The notes beneath the pieces were generated by a model, which was not told the DNA's origin, did no database searches, and saw only the letters and a program-made list of their open reading frames with translations. Shown here one piece after another: positions 24,049 through 33,286 of a DNA stretch of 40,347 bases (position 1 is the stretch's first letter; each line of letters starts with the position of its first letter). The stretch is from NCBI GenBank assembly GCA_005798555.1, contig SYJA01000041.1, forward strand, positions 1-40,347, given 5' to 3'. Source of the DNA: Actinomycetota bacterium (GTDB taxonomy: Bacteria > Actinomycetota > Actinomycetes > S36-B12). Both the position numbers and the translations under genes were made by a program.

Positions 24049-25671
24049 TTAAACCCAGGTGGGCATCCACATGCGTAGCTTCCACTGCTCATAGGGGAGT
24101 ACCTGCCCGGTCCAGATCGGATACATCCACCAAGCAACAAGCACTATGAGTAGGAGAAGCGAACCCGCTGCAACGGCCCCCCAGCGCCGACGAGATTCGC
24201 TGGCGCTGGTGGGGCCGATTATTGACCCCATTGACATCGCAAGTGCGGTGACGACGAATGGCACGTAGACAATTGTGTAGAAGGTAAAGATGGTGCGATT
24301 TAGGTAGAGCAGCCACGGCAGCCACCCGGCTGCGATACCGACAAGCACGGCGCCGGCCCGCCAGTCACGCCGGGCGATCCAGCGCCAGCACTGATGGATA
24401 ATCGCGGCAATTGCTGCCCACCAAATAATCGGGTTGCCCAATGCGAGGACTTCGGCCGCGCAGTTGTCGGTTGGGCAGCCTTGACTGCCGTCCTTGATGC
24501 TCTCGTAGAAAAACGAAGTCGGCCGGGTTTGAAATGGCCACGACAGCGGGTTGCTCTTATAGGCGTGTTCGGATGTCAGCCCGACGTGGAAATTCCAAGC
24601 CTGCGCATGGTAATCCCACCATGATCTAAGGGCGGCCGGGATGATCGACGGTGGTTGCCCCGCGGCCCAGTTTCGCCCGTAGGCATTGTCACTTAAGAAC
24701 CAACCAGTCCAGGAGAAGAAGTAGACCGCGATGACAATTGCCACCATCGTGATACCCGTGAGCGGAGCGTCACGCAAAACCGTTGCCGTCCACGGCCTTT
24801 TCACACCGATGGTGCGGCGAGCTGACACGTCCCAGACGAGCGTCATCAGGACAAAAGCAACCACGAACCAAATACCGGACCACTTAACCGAGCAGGCCAA
24901 GCCAAGTGCGATGGCGGCGGCCCAGCGCCAAGGACGCAGGCCGAAGGCTGGCCCAAAGCCTGCGGAGAAAACATCGAGCGCGGTTGACGGGTCGGCGCGG
25001 TCGGCGAATGCGGCTTTGATTCTTCTGGCGAGGCGGCGTCGGGTGTGGTCTCGGTCGATAAGTAGGAGTCCGAAGGCCGCGAGGATCCAAAATGCCAGCA
25101 CCATGTCGAGCAGGCCGGTGCGGCTCATCACGATATGGATGCCATCGAGGGCCAGCAACAGGCCGGCGAGGGTGCCGATGAGGTCTGAGCGCGTCAGGCG
25201 CCGCACGATGCGGGCGAGCATGATGATGCCGATAATGCCGAGCACGGCTACCGCGATGCGCCAACCGAACGGGGTGGCTCCGAAGAAGTATTCGCCGATC
25301 GCGATCGTCCACTTGCCAAGTGGTGGGTGCACCACAAAAGCCGGGTCGTCCTTGAATAGGTTTAGGGCTTGCCAGTCGCCGTCGGACTTAAGGATTATCG
25401 CGTCGGCATTGTCGATGATGACCCGTTCGTACCCGTACTGAAGGAGCGACAGCGCTTCCTTTGGGTAGTAGGTCTCATCGAAGGCAAAGGCATGGGGCCG
25501 GCCAAGATCCCAAAGGCGCAAGATGGCCCCGATCAGGCCGACGGCCAGTGGTCCGATCCAACCGCGCAGACCCGATGACGGCATCGGCCTAGTCAGGCGG
25601 TCCGGTAGCGAGCTGATGTCGCGCTCGGGCGCGGTGGTGGCGCTGATCGAGTTAGGAAGTGCCGCGGCCAT
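24049..25671 (-). CDS. pmt: Protein O-mannosyltransferase (PMT family)
   Basis: A 540-residue GT39-type glycosyltransferase with about eleven membrane helices. The conserved Asp-Glu of the first external loop is in FAFDETYYPKEA, and LDGIHIVMSRTGLLDM matches the second conserved loop and helix. It transfers mannose from polyprenyl-phosphate-mannose to Ser/Thr of exported proteins. The gene is divergent from rsmI, as with M. tuberculosis Rv1002c/Rv1003. ATG 25671 is preferred (TACGAT at 25679-25684, 7 nt upstream); ATG 25680 is close behind, and a reading frame extending to 25908 would run through rsmI and is not believed. Confidence 0.92.
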   Translation of the reverse strand: MAAALPNSISATTAPERDISSLPDRLTRPMPSSGLRGWIGPLAVGLIGAILRLWDLGRPHAFAFDETYYPKEALSLLQYGYERVIIDNADAIILKSDGDWQALNLFKDDPAFVVHPPLGKWTIAIGEYFFGATPFGWRIAVAVLGIIGIIMLARIVRRLTRSDLIGTLAGLLLALDGIHIVMSRTGLLDMVLAFWILAAFGLLLIDRDHTRRRLARRIKAAFADRADPSTALDVFSAGFGPAFGLRPWRWAAAIALGLACSVKWSGIWFVVAFVLMTLVWDVSARRTIGVKRPWTATVLRDAPLTGITMVAIVIAVYFFSWTGWFLSDNAYGRNWAAGQPPSIIPAALRSWWDYHAQAWNFHVGLTSEHAYKSNPLSWPFQTRPTSFFYESIKDGSQGCPTDNCAAEVLALGNPIIWWAAIAAIIHQCWRWIARRDWRAGAVLVGIAAGWLPWLLYLNRTIFTFYTIVYVPFVVTALAMSMGSIIGPTSASESRRRWGAVAAGSLLLLIVLVAWWMYPIWTGQVLPYEQWKLRMWMPTWV

Positions 25672-25715
25672 GGCCGTCATCGTATGCGTCGATACCTGTT
25701 TGGGAGGATGTGCAG

Positions 25716-26630
25716 GTGGCCAAGGGGAGTGCAGGACCAGATCTGGATCCGAGCACCGGGGCCACGCCCAAGATCGGTCAGATAGTGCTGGCTGCCACCC
25801 CACTTGGTAATGACCTTGATGCCTCACCTCGCTTATGCGCTCTGCTGGCGGGCGCGGATGTAGTAGCCGCGGAGGACACCCGCCGCTTACGTCGCTTGGT
25901 GGCGGCACTGGGGGTGGAAATAGCCGGTCGCGTGGTTTCGTATCACGATGCCAATGAGCGCGAGCGTGCGGTTGAACTTGTCGAAATCGCCGCAGCGGGT
26001 GGCACAGTCATTGTGGTGACCGATGCGGGGATGCCGGTGGTCAGTGATCCAGGATTTCGTGTTGTCAGCGAAGCGGTGGCCCGCGGGGTGCATGTCACAG
26101 CGCTGCCGGGGCCGTCAGCAGTGTTAACCGCACTGGCGCTTTCAGGACTGGCCGTTGATCGATTTTGTTTCGAAGGGTTCTTACCGAGAAAAGCGGGTGA
26201 GCGCTCGACCCGGTTGCAGGAGTTAATCGACGAGCCGCGCACCATGGTGTTCTTCGAGGCACCGCATCGGCTCGAGGTGATGCTGCGGGCACTTGCTGAA
26301 AGCCTAGGGGGTGGGCGACAGGCGGCGGTCTGCCGGGAACTCACCAAAACCCATGAGGAGGTAAGGCGCGGCACGTTGTCGGACCTCGTGCAGTGGGCCG
26401 AACTCGGGGTAAGAGGTGAGATAACCCTGGTGGTGGCTGGTGCCTCGGTGCAGGAGCGGCGGGCGGCGGCGGGCCTCGAGACGCAATCGGCACAGGTCGA
26501 GGCGGTACGGGCCCGCGAAGCGCATGGGGTTGACCGTCGTACCGCTATCGCTGAGGTAGCCAAGGCAGCGGGTGTCCCGCGGCGCTTGGTCTACGACGCG
26601 GTCGTCAAGCACAAGGACGTCGAACCGTAG
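25716..26630 (+). CDS. rsmI: 16S rRNA (cytidine(1402)-2'-O)-methyltransferase
   Basis: A 304-residue tetrapyrrole-methylase-fold enzyme, RsmI, which 2'-O-methylates C1402 in the decoding site of 16S rRNA. Landmarks are IVLAATPLGN at the N-terminus, AAEDTRRLRRLV, VTDAGMPVVSDPG (SAM pocket) and FFEAPHRL. The GTG at 25716 is chosen because GGGAGG (25702-25707) is 8 nt upstream; GTG 25710 is too close to it. Only 44 bp separate it from the divergent pmt start. Its stop codon TAG forms the first bases of the TAGGAT hexamer preceding metG. Confidence 0.95.
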   Translation: MAKGSAGPDLDPSTGATPKIGQIVLAATPLGNDLDASPRLCALLAGADVVAAEDTRRLRRLVAALGVEIAGRVVSYHDANERERAVELVEIAAAGGTVIVVTDAGMPVVSDPGFRVVSEAVARGVHVTALPGPSAVLTALALSGLAVDRFCFEGFLPRKAGERSTRLQELIDEPRTMVFFEAPHRLEVMLRALAESLGGGRQAAVCRELTKTHEEVRRGTLSDLVQWAELGVRGEITLVVAGASVQERRAAAGLETQSAQVEAVRAREAHGVDRRTAIAEVAKAAGVPRRLVYDAVVKHKDVEP

Positions 26631-26639
26631 GATCGCACC

Positions 26640-28271
26640 ATGTCGTCGCCGGTCACCTCAGCAGCTGGGGCTGATAAAGCTTTTTATCTGACGACACCTA
26701 TCTATTACGTCAATGACGCGCCACATCTCGGGCATGCCTATACGACCACCGCCGGCGATGTGCTGACCCGTTGGCACCGCCAGCGCGGGGAGCATGTTTG
26801 GTTCCTCACCGGTGTCGATGAGCACGGCACCAAAGTGCAGCGGGCCGCCGACGCCGGGGGCGTGACCCCGCAGCAGTGGGCCGATAATTTGGTCGATAAG
26901 GAGTGGCTGCCGGTACTCGATACTGTCGACGCCGCTAATGACGACTTCATCCGCACCACTGAGCCGCGCCACGCCGAACGGGCGCAGCGGTTCTGGGAGC
27001 AGGTGCGCACGCACGGATTTGTCTACTCGGCACCTTATGAGGGCCCCTACTGCGTTGGTTGCGAGGAGTTCAAGTTCGCGGCCGACCTAGTGCCCGGAAC
27101 CGGTGCGTATGAAGGCCAGCTGGTTTGTCCGGTGCATGGGCGACCCTGTGAGCAATTACAAGAAGAGAACTGGTTCTTTCGGCTGTCGGCTTTCACCGAG
27201 CGGCTCATCGAGCACTACGAAGCCAACCCGGAGGCCATCCAGCCACGTAGTGCTTATAACGAAGTGATGTCTTTCATTCGAGGTGGATTAGTAGATATTT
27301 CAATGTCTCGCTCGAGTGTTTCGTGGGGTATCCCGGTGCCGTGGGAGACCGGCCAGGTTATCTACGTCTGGTTCGACGCACTTTTGAATTACGCGACCGC
27401 TGTGGGCTACGGCACTGATCCCGACTCACCCGCGGGCAAGCAGTATGCGAGCACTTGGCCGGCCGATGTGCACCTTGTGGGCAAGGACATCCTGCGCTTC
27501 CACGCTGTCTATTGGCCGGCAATGTTGATGGCCGCTGGCGAGCCGCTGCCGCGCAAGGTATTTGCGCATGGCTGGCTGCTGGTTGGCGGCGAGAAGATGT
27601 CCAAGAGCAAGTTAACCGGGATTGCACCAAGTGAGATCATCGACCACTTCGGTTCCGATGCCTTCAGGTACTACTTCCTGCGCGCCATTGCTTTTGGTCA
27701 AGACGGGTCATTTTCGTGGGAAGACATGTCGGCTCGATACACCTCTGAGTTGGCAAACGGCTTAGGCAACTTGGCATCACGCGCTACCGCGATGATCGGA
27801 CGCTATTGCGAAGGTACCTTGCCGCCCGCCACGGCTGATGGGGAAGCAGAACGAGCCCTACAAGAGCTGTTGGTGTCGACGGCGGCTAACGCCGATGCCG
27901 CGATGGTGGCACTGGACTTCTCGACCGGCATCACGGCGGTCAAGGACTTCATCGAGGCGGTCAACGGGTATGTCACCGAGCAGGAGCCTTGGGTATTGGC
28001 TAAGGATCCTGCCAATCGCGAGCGCCTTGAGACCGTGCTCTACACCATTTGCGAATCGCTGCGCGCTATCGCGGTGCTCTACAACCCCTTGATGCCAAAG
28101 ACCATGCAGGATCTGTGGGGGCAACTAGGCGCCAATGGGTCAGGAGCAACTGGGCTCGGGCCATTGGGAGCGCAGCGAATTGATGGTGTTGCCGTTTGGG
28201 GGCAACTACCGGTGGGCGCGAGCGTGACTAAGGGTGATTCACTCTTTCCGCGTCTGGAAGAAATCACCTGA
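26640..28271 (+). CDS. metG: Methionyl-tRNA synthetase
   Basis: A 543-residue class Ia synthetase. The HIGH-type motif is HLGH (29-32), and the KMSKS loop is KMSKS (319-323). Between them lies the zinc/knuckle insertion with C138-xx-C141 and C163/C170. The C-terminal helical anticodon-binding domain includes EQEPWVLAK and the chain ends soon after, so no tRNA-binding EMAP/Arc1 extension is present. TAGGAT (26628-26633), overlapping the rsmI stop, lies 6 nt before the ATG, so the gene may have its own leaderless promoter inside the rsmI terminus. In M. tuberculosis metS lies next to tatD but on the other strand. Confidence 0.97.
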   Translation: MSSPVTSAAGADKAFYLTTPIYYVNDAPHLGHAYTTTAGDVLTRWHRQRGEHVWFLTGVDEHGTKVQRAADAGGVTPQQWADNLVDKEWLPVLDTVDAANDDFIRTTEPRHAERAQRFWEQVRTHGFVYSAPYEGPYCVGCEEFKFAADLVPGTGAYEGQLVCPVHGRPCEQLQEENWFFRLSAFTERLIEHYEANPEAIQPRSAYNEVMSFIRGGLVDISMSRSSVSWGIPVPWETGQVIYVWFDALLNYATAVGYGTDPDSPAGKQYASTWPADVHLVGKDILRFHAVYWPAMLMAAGEPLPRKVFAHGWLLVGGEKMSKSKLTGIAPSEIIDHFGSDAFRYYFLRAIAFGQDGSFSWEDMSARYTSELANGLGNLASRATAMIGRYCEGTLPPATADGEAERALQELLVSTAANADAAMVALDFSTGITAVKDFIEAVNGYVTEQEPWVLAKDPANRERLETVLYTICESLRAIAVLYNPLMPKTMQDLWGQLGANGSGATGLGPLGAQRIDGVAVWGQLPVGASVTKGDSLFPRLEEIT

Positions 28272-28285
28272 GCACGGGATTTGCT

Positions 28286-29128
28286 TTGCCCGAGGTGGCA
28301 CCGGAGCCGTTGCTGGCGCCGGTGATCGACTCCCATTGCCACCTTGATGTGAGCGATCGGGCTCTGCACGGTGAAACCAGGCCCGATCCAGGCGAGGTGT
28401 TGAAGCTCGCGGCTGCTGTCGGAGTCACCAAGGTCGTGCAAATCGGCTGCGATGTCGAATCGGCGAGGTGGTCGGTCGAGATGGCAGCGCACCACCCGGA
28501 AGTCATCGTCGGAGTTGCCTTGCACCCGAATGAAGCGCCACGTATCTTCGCCGGCCAAGGCCAAGGCGGCCTTGATGAGGCATATGCAGCCATTGCGGAG
28601 TTGGCCGCGCAGGACATTGTTCGTGCGGTAGGGGAGACCGGCCTGGATTATTACCGCACCGAGGGGGACTTGCGATCGGTGCAACAGGAGTCTTTCCGGT
28701 GGCATATTAATTTGGCCAAGGAGTTGAACAAGGCCTTGGTTATCCACGATCGAGATTCACATGAGGATGTTATCGCGGTACTCGAGTCCGAAGGCGCGCC
28801 GGCGAAAGTAGTTTTCCACTGCTTTAGCGGTGATTCGAAAATGGCGGGCTACTGTGCTGAACGTGGCTGGTTTATGTCCTTTGCCGGTGTGATTACCTTC
28901 AAGAACGCAGACAGCTTGCGAGCAGCACTGCAGGTGGTGCCCGATGACTTGGTCCTGGTCGAGACGGATTCGCCTTATCTGACACCCGTGCCTTACCGAG
29001 GAAAGGCAAATGGGTCATACCTGATGCCCTTGACCGTGCGCCGGATGGCTGAGGTCCGCGGTGTTGACGAGGCCGAGTTGGCTACCTGTCTTTGGGACAA
29101 CACCCAACGGGCCTTCGGTGCCTGGTAG
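28286..29128 (+). CDS. tatD: TatD-family metal-dependent deoxyribonuclease
   Basis: A 280-residue TIM-barrel hydrolase of the TatD family. The metal ligands are visible in VIDSHCHLD (N-terminus), [28 protein letters not shown] and [10 protein letters not shown]. TatD enzymes are 3'-5' exonucleases acting on DNA and RNA in quality control. The start is TTG at 28286, with GTG 28295 possible. It follows metG by 14 bp and overlaps the ksgA start by 11 bp. The rpfB gene usually found between tatD and ksgA in related actinobacteria is missing. Confidence 0.93.
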   Translation: MPEVAPEPLLAPVIDSHCHLDVSDRALHGETRPDPGEVLKLAAAVGVTKVVQIGCDVESARWSVEMAAHHPEVIVGVALHPNEAPRIFAGQGQGGLDEAYAAIAELAAQDIVRAVGETGLDYYRTEGDLRSVQQESFRWHINLAKELNKALVIHDRDSHEDVIAVLESEGAPAKVVFHCFSGDSKMAGYCAERGWFMSFAGVITFKNADSLRAALQVVPDDLVLVETDSPYLTPVPYRGKANGSYLMPLTVRRMAEVRGVDEAELATCLWDNTQRAFGAW

Positions 29129-29969
29129 CGATCTGCTCGGTGCGCGCGAGATTCGCGAACTGGCTGCGCACCTGGGGATTCGGCCAACCAAGAGGCTTGG
29201 CCAGAACTTCGTCATCGATCCGAATACGGTGCAGCGAATTGTGCGGCTGGCGGGGATCACCGCCACTTCGCAGGTGCTAGAAGTTGGGCCGGGCCTGGGT
29301 AGCTTGACCCTCGCGCTACTTGAGCCCGGTGCCCGGGTTGTTGCGATTGAGATCGACCCGTTGCTCGCGGAGCAATTGCCGGTTACCGTGCAAGCGCACC
29401 TGCCCGAGCGTGCTGATGCATTGACCGTGATCCACGCAGATGCAGTAACCGTGCAGAATCTCGATTTCGAACCCGATGCGCTGGTCGCGAACTTGCCCTA
29501 CAACGTGTCGGTGCCAGTGCTCCTGCAATTGCTTAGCACCCTGCCATCCTTGCGTTCGGTTCTAGTGATGGTGCAAAAGGAGGTCGCCGATCGCTTGGTC
29601 GCCGGCCCCGGTTCGCGCACCTACGGGGTGCCGAGTGTCAAAGTCCGCTGGTTCGGCGACCCCCAGGCGGCGGGTAGCGTCAGTCCAAAAGTGTTCTGGC
29701 CCGAGCCCAATGTGGATTCTGGGTTAGTGCGAATCACCTGCCATGAGCCGCCGAAGTGCGCTGCGTCCAGGGTCGATGTGTTCGCGGTCATCGACGCTGC
29801 ATTTGCACAGCGGCGCAAATCCCTGCGTTCGGCCCTTGGTCAATTTGCCGGCTCCTCAGCGCAGGCGCAATTGGCATTGGAGGCAGCCGGGATTGATCCG
29901 GGCGCCCGAGGGGAGTCACTTGATGTTGGTGACTTCGCGCGGCTAGCCGATGCGTTTGCGCGAGATTAG
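29118..29969 (+). CDS. ksgA: 16S rRNA dimethyladenosine transferase
   Basis: A 283-residue KsgA/RsmA, which dimethylates A1518 and A1519 of 16S rRNA. Motifs are RLGQNFVID (SAM entry), [12 protein letters not shown] (motif I), IEIDPLLA, and the catalytic VANLPYN (motif IV, N-L-P-Y). The start GTG at 29118 lies within the last codons of tatD (11-bp overlap); a longer in-frame start at 29061 is wholly inside tatD and is not favoured. Translation is probably coupled to tatD. Confidence 0.95.
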   Translation: MPGSDLLGAREIRELAAHLGIRPTKRLGQNFVIDPNTVQRIVRLAGITATSQVLEVGPGLGSLTLALLEPGARVVAIEIDPLLAEQLPVTVQAHLPERADALTVIHADAVTVQNLDFEPDALVANLPYNVSVPVLLQLLSTLPSLRSVLVMVQKEVADRLVAGPGSRTYGVPSVKVRWFGDPQAAGSVSPKVFWPEPNVDSGLVRITCHEPPKCAASRVDVFAVIDAAFAQRRKSLRSALGQFAGSSAQAQLALEAAGIDPGARGESLDVGDFARLADAFARD

Positions 29970-30014
29970 CTTGCTGAAGGTGCCGGAACCTAGCACAACG
30001 CCTACCCTGAGGCC

Positions 30015-30944
30015 ATGACGACGGACCGGCAGGTAGGCGCATCGGTCACGGCCAGAGTGCCTGCCAAAGTCAATCTCCAACTGGGTGTGGGCCCAAAGCG
30101 GGCGGATGGGTACCACGAGTTGGCCACTGTTTTCCACGCGGTCAGTTTGTTTGACGATGTGCGCGCCCGCCAAGCGGAGCCCGGTGCCGGTATCTCATTG
30201 ACAATTTCGGGCGAGGGTGCCGGTGAACTGCCACTTGATGACACGAATTTAGCCTGGCGCGCGGTGCTGTTGCTGGCCGACCAAGCGGGCCTGCCGGCGG
30301 ATGTTGAACTGCACTTGCATAAGGGCATCCCGGTTGCGGGGGGCATGGCTGGGGGCAGTGCAGATGCGGCGGGTGCGTTGCTGGCCTGCGAATCCCTTTG
30401 GCAACTTGGTATTGCACGTGAGGAGTTGATGGTTCTTGCATCGCGTCTTGGCTCCGATGTGCCGTTCGCGCTGCACGGTGGTAACGCGATCGGCACCGGA
30501 CGCGGCGAGCGATTACTCTCGGCCCTGGCGCGCGGCGCCTTCGAGTGGGTGTTCGCGATAGCGGACAAAGGCCTGTCCACTCGGGAGGTTTATCAGGAGT
30601 ATGACCGGCTCCGAGGCGAAAAAAAGGCACCAGCGCCGGTCGTATCACCGGAGATCATGCAGGCGCTGCGAGCTGGCGATTCGTTGGCGTTAGGTGCGGC
30701 GTTGAGCAATGATCTGCAGCCGGCAGCCATCTCGCTGCGGCCGGTGCTCGCCCAGGTGCTTGAGGTCGGCGAGGGGTATGGCGCCCTCGGCGCCATTGTT
30801 TCTGGCAGTGGCCCGACATTTGCATTCTTGGTGGTCGATGACGAACAGGCCCTCGACATTGCTGTTGGCCTGACATCGGCTGGTGTGTGTCGAACGGTAA
30901 AGCGGGCCACCGGCGCGGTGCCCGGTGCGCGCATAGTTGCTTGA
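30015..30944 (+). CDS. ispE: 4-diphosphocytidyl-2-C-methyl-D-erythritol kinase
   Basis: A 309-residue GHMP kinase of the MEP isoprenoid pathway. VPAKVNLQLGVGPKRADGYHEL at the N-terminus and the ATP-binding PVAGGMAGGSADA motif are diagnostic, with GSGPTFAF as the third GHMP motif. The start is ATG with TACCCT (30003-30008) exactly 6 nt upstream. It follows ksgA, the usual actinobacterial order, with a 45-bp gap, and converges on a MarR gene. Confidence 0.96.
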   Translation: MTTDRQVGASVTARVPAKVNLQLGVGPKRADGYHELATVFHAVSLFDDVRARQAEPGAGISLTISGEGAGELPLDDTNLAWRAVLLLADQAGLPADVELHLHKGIPVAGGMAGGSADAAGALLACESLWQLGIAREELMVLASRLGSDVPFALHGGNAIGTGRGERLLSALARGAFEWVFAIADKGLSTREVYQEYDRLRGEKKAPAPVVSPEIMQALRAGDSLALGAALSNDLQPAAISLRPVLAQVLEVGEGYGALGAIVSGSGPTFAFLVVDDEQALDIAVGLTSAGVCRTVKRATGAVPGARIVA

Positions 30945-30979
30945 CCAACAACTCACCACTCAACGGAGGCGGTTGGTTG

Positions 30980-31480
30980 CTACGAGTCGAACTCATAGGA
31001 AAGGGAGCGCAGCAGATTCGCCAGTTGCTGTTGTTCAGTTGGCGCCAGGCCCACGAGCAACTCACGTTCGCGGTCGAGTAGATCGGTTAAGGCCCCGTCC
31101 ACGGCGTCTTGGCCGGCGGTCGTCAGCACTACCCGCACCCCGCGCCGATCACTTGGTTCGCGCTCGCGCCGAACGAAGCCGCGCGACTCAAGGCGGTCAA
31201 CGCGATTGGTTACGGTGCCACTTGTGACCATGGCCTGGGCCCCGAGTTGGCCGGGCGAAAGTTCATATGGGTCACCGGCTCGGCGCAAGGCGGCCAGCAC
31301 ATCGAACTCCCAGGGCTCGAGTTGGTGTTCTGTGAAGGCGGCCTTGCGGGCCAAGTCAAGGTGTCGGGCCAACCTAGAGACCCGCGACAAGACTTCTAAG
31401 GGCGAAATGTCAAGGTCGGGGCGCTCCCGGTGCCAAGCGCTGACGAGGCGGTCGACTTCGTCGCTGCGCGGACCCGGCAT
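30980..31480 (-). CDS. MarR-family transcriptional regulator
   Basis: A 166-residue winged-helix regulator. The DNA-binding core runs from EFDVLAALRRAG through LSPGQLGAQAMVTSGTVTNRVDRLESRGFV (recognition helix) to the wing REREPSDRRGVRVVLT with the family's DRR. The C-terminal helix forms the dimer. A 19-bp perfect palindrome (31493-31511) just upstream of its start is the likely autoregulatory operator. TAGGCT (31488-31493) lies 7 nt before the ATG. Ligand and other targets are unknown. Confidence 0.92.
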   Translation of the reverse strand: MPGPRSDEVDRLVSAWHRERPDLDISPLEVLSRVSRLARHLDLARKAAFTEHQLEPWEFDVLAALRRAGDPYELSPGQLGAQAMVTSGTVTNRVDRLESRGFVRREREPSDRRGVRVVLTTAGQDAVDGALTDLLDRERELLVGLAPTEQQQLANLLRSLSYEFDS

Positions 31481-31492
31481 GGGCCAGAGCCT

Positions 31493-31511
31493 ACGTCAAG
31501 AGTCTTGACGT
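31493..31511 (-). promoter_or_regulatory. Palindromic operator, probable MarR autoregulation site
   Basis: ACGTCAAGAGTCTTGACGT is a perfect 19-bp palindrome around a central G. On the minus strand it fills the spacer directly upstream of the TAGGCT -10 hexamer of the MarR gene, where a bound dimer would block RNA polymerase. TCAAGA/TCTTGA half-sites are common for MarR regulators. Confidence 0.75.
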
Positions 31512-31519
31512 CGAGATTC

Positions 31520-32221
31520 TTAGCGGCCGCGCTTGGTGACCAGCCGGGGTTTGGCGTCTAGGTTCTCCAGGCCCCCCCAAGCCAGATTCACCAGGTGGGC
31601 GACGACTTCGTCCTTCCTCGGCTTGCGGACATCGAGCCACCATTGGCCGGTAAGTGCCACCATGCCCACCAGCATCTGGGAGTACATGGGGGCCAATTTG
31701 GCATTGATGCGATGGGTGGCGAACTCGGCAGCGAGTAGATGTTCAACCTGGGCAGCCACATCGATGATCAAACTGGCGAATGAGCCGGTCTGCTGGGATA
31801 CCGGTGAGTCGCGGACGAGGATCCGAAAACCGTCCGGACATTCATCGATGTAATCGAAGAGCGCTAAGGCGGCTTGCTCCACTAGCACTCGTGCGTTACC
31901 ACCGGTCAAGGTGTCGGAGATAGTGGAAAGCAGGTGATTCATCTCGCGATCCACGACCACCGCATACAAGCCTTCCTTACCGCCGAAGTGCTCGTACACA
32001 ACCGGCTTGGAAACATCAGCCTTAGCGGCGATCTCCTCAACGGTTACCGCATCGAATCCTTTTTCGGCGAATAGTTTGCGCCCAACATCAAGGAGTTGCT
32101 CGCGGCGCTCCTGGCCGCTCATCCTCACCTTGTTGCGGGTCCGTGGTGGCCGACGCAGTTCACGTCGAGCGGTGACGGGCAGTGCGGTGACGTTATCGGC
32201 CTTGTTCATCATTGGCGCCAT
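31520..32221 (-). CDS. TetR/AcrR-family transcriptional regulator
   Basis: A 233-residue TetR regulator. After a basic N-terminal tail (about 1-35) comes the HTH: REQLLDVGRKLFAEKGFDAVTVEEIAAKADVSKPVVYEHFGGKEGLYAVV, with the YEHFGGKEGL signature. The C-terminal ligand domain is helical. It starts 3 bp after the desaturase stop, so the two are an operon, and it occupies the position of M. tuberculosis Rv1019 between glmU and mfd neighbours. Control of the desaturase in response to acyl-CoA is a plausible inference from the operon and from the palindrome upstream of the desaturase. Confidence 0.92.
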   Translation of the reverse strand: MAPMMNKADNVTALPVTARRELRRPPRTRNKVRMSGQERREQLLDVGRKLFAEKGFDAVTVEEIAAKADVSKPVVYEHFGGKEGLYAVVVDREMNHLLSTISDTLTGGNARVLVEQAALALFDYIDECPDGFRILVRDSPVSQQTGSFASLIIDVAAQVEHLLAAEFATHRINAKLAPMYSQMLVGMVALTGQWWLDVRKPRKDEVVAHLVNLAWGGLENLDAKPRLVTKRGR

Positions 32222-32224
32222 TAG

Positions 32225-33247
32225 TTAGATGTCAGTCGCAGGTATGACATAGCCGCGCACCCGGCGGCGCATCGCTGGGTCCTTTAGCTTGCTGGCAATG
32301 CGCTGCGGCTTAGGCCAGCGCACATCGGTGACCAGTTTCATTGACTCCATCAGGCGAATGACCCGGGCACTCATATCGAGTTGGCCTTTAAGGACACCGT
32401 GGCGAGCCAAGGTGGGGTCGGCGTGGTGCAGGCTGTGCCACGACTCACCAAATGACACGATGGCCAGCCACGGCACATTCGATGAAAGATCGCGATTATT
32501 AAATGGTCGGGTACCGAACACGTGACAAATTGAGTTAATCGACCAAGTGACGTGATGCACGAGTGCGATGCGGATGAGCCCGCCCCAGAACAAGCCGGCG
32601 AGTGCGCCCATCCACGACCAAGTGATGAGTCCGCCAAGGAGGGCCGGCAGCAAGATTGAGGCTGTGAGGATTGCCGGGAAGAATTGCGAGATGCGGCGCA
32701 GATCCTTGTCGGCTGCGATATCGGGTGCGTACTGCTCGATGGGGGTTTGGGCTTCGTCAAATAGCCAACCAACGTGCGCGTAATAGAGGCCTTTAGCCAC
32801 AGCGCGCCTCGAGGTGCCATAACGCCATGGGGAATGCGGGTCGCCAACCTCGTCCGAGAACTGGTGGTGTTTGCGGTGGTCGGCAACCCATTGATCAAGT
32901 GAGCCCTGGATCGCCATCGAACCGGCAATCGCCAACCCGATCTTCACCGCACGCGGGGCCTTGAAGGCACCGTGGGTGAAGTAACGGTGGTAGCCCAAAG
33001 TGATGCCACCGGCGGTGATCGCCCAGAATAAAAGGATCAGGCCGACATCTACCCAGGTGAAAAACCCGGCCCAGAAAATCGCCAGTGGGATCGCCGCGAT
33101 GACTGCAAGCAACGGCAAGACGACAAACACCGCGATGGTGATTTTCATGCTGTTATTGAGTAGGCCTTCGTCGGTTTGGCCGCGAACACCACTGTTGGTA
33201 AATGTTGGCTTGACTGTGCTGAGCTCGAGTTCGGACGTTATCGGCAC
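32225..33247 (-). CDS. Delta-9-type acyl-CoA/acyl-lipid desaturase
   Basis: A 340-residue membrane di-iron desaturase. All three histidine boxes are present: HRYFTH, HRKHH and HSLHH, with the extra His in LVHHVTW. Four or so membrane helices occur in two pairs, as in stearoyl-CoA desaturases. It introduces a cis double bond into C16-C18 acyl chains; oleoyl chains are the substrate of the TmsB/TmsA pathway at the other end of this window, so the two could be metabolically linked. GTG 33247 is chosen because GAGGGAG lies just upstream; an in-frame extension to 33421 would run through the promoter and the tRNA-Gln gene. Followed by a TetR gene. Confidence 0.9.
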   Translation of the reverse strand: MPITSELELSTVKPTFTNSGVRGQTDEGLLNNSMKITIAVFVVLPLLAVIAAIPLAIFWAGFFTWVDVGLILLFWAITAGGITLGYHRYFTHGAFKAPRAVKIGLAIAGSMAIQGSLDQWVADHRKHHQFSDEVGDPHSPWRYGTSRRAVAKGLYYAHVGWLFDEAQTPIEQYAPDIAADKDLRRISQFFPAILTASILLPALLGGLITWSWMGALAGLFWGGLIRIALVHHVTWSINSICHVFGTRPFNNRDLSSNVPWLAIVSFGESWHSLHHADPTLARHGVLKGQLDMSARVIRLMESMKLVTDVRWPKPQRIASKLKDPAMRRRVRGYVIPATDI

Positions 33248-33286
33248 CGGGCTCCCTCGGGGCTGTTGGGTACCTTCGGCACCGTA

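Noticed and set aside
25672-25908. N-terminal extension of the mannosyltransferase
   Set aside because: The extra residues are the complement of the rsmI 5' region, Pro/Arg-rich and unlike PMT proteins.
25943-26563. 206-residue minus-strand open frame
   Set aside because: Antisense to rsmI with Ser/Arg/Thr-rich shadow composition; rsmI has all family motifs.
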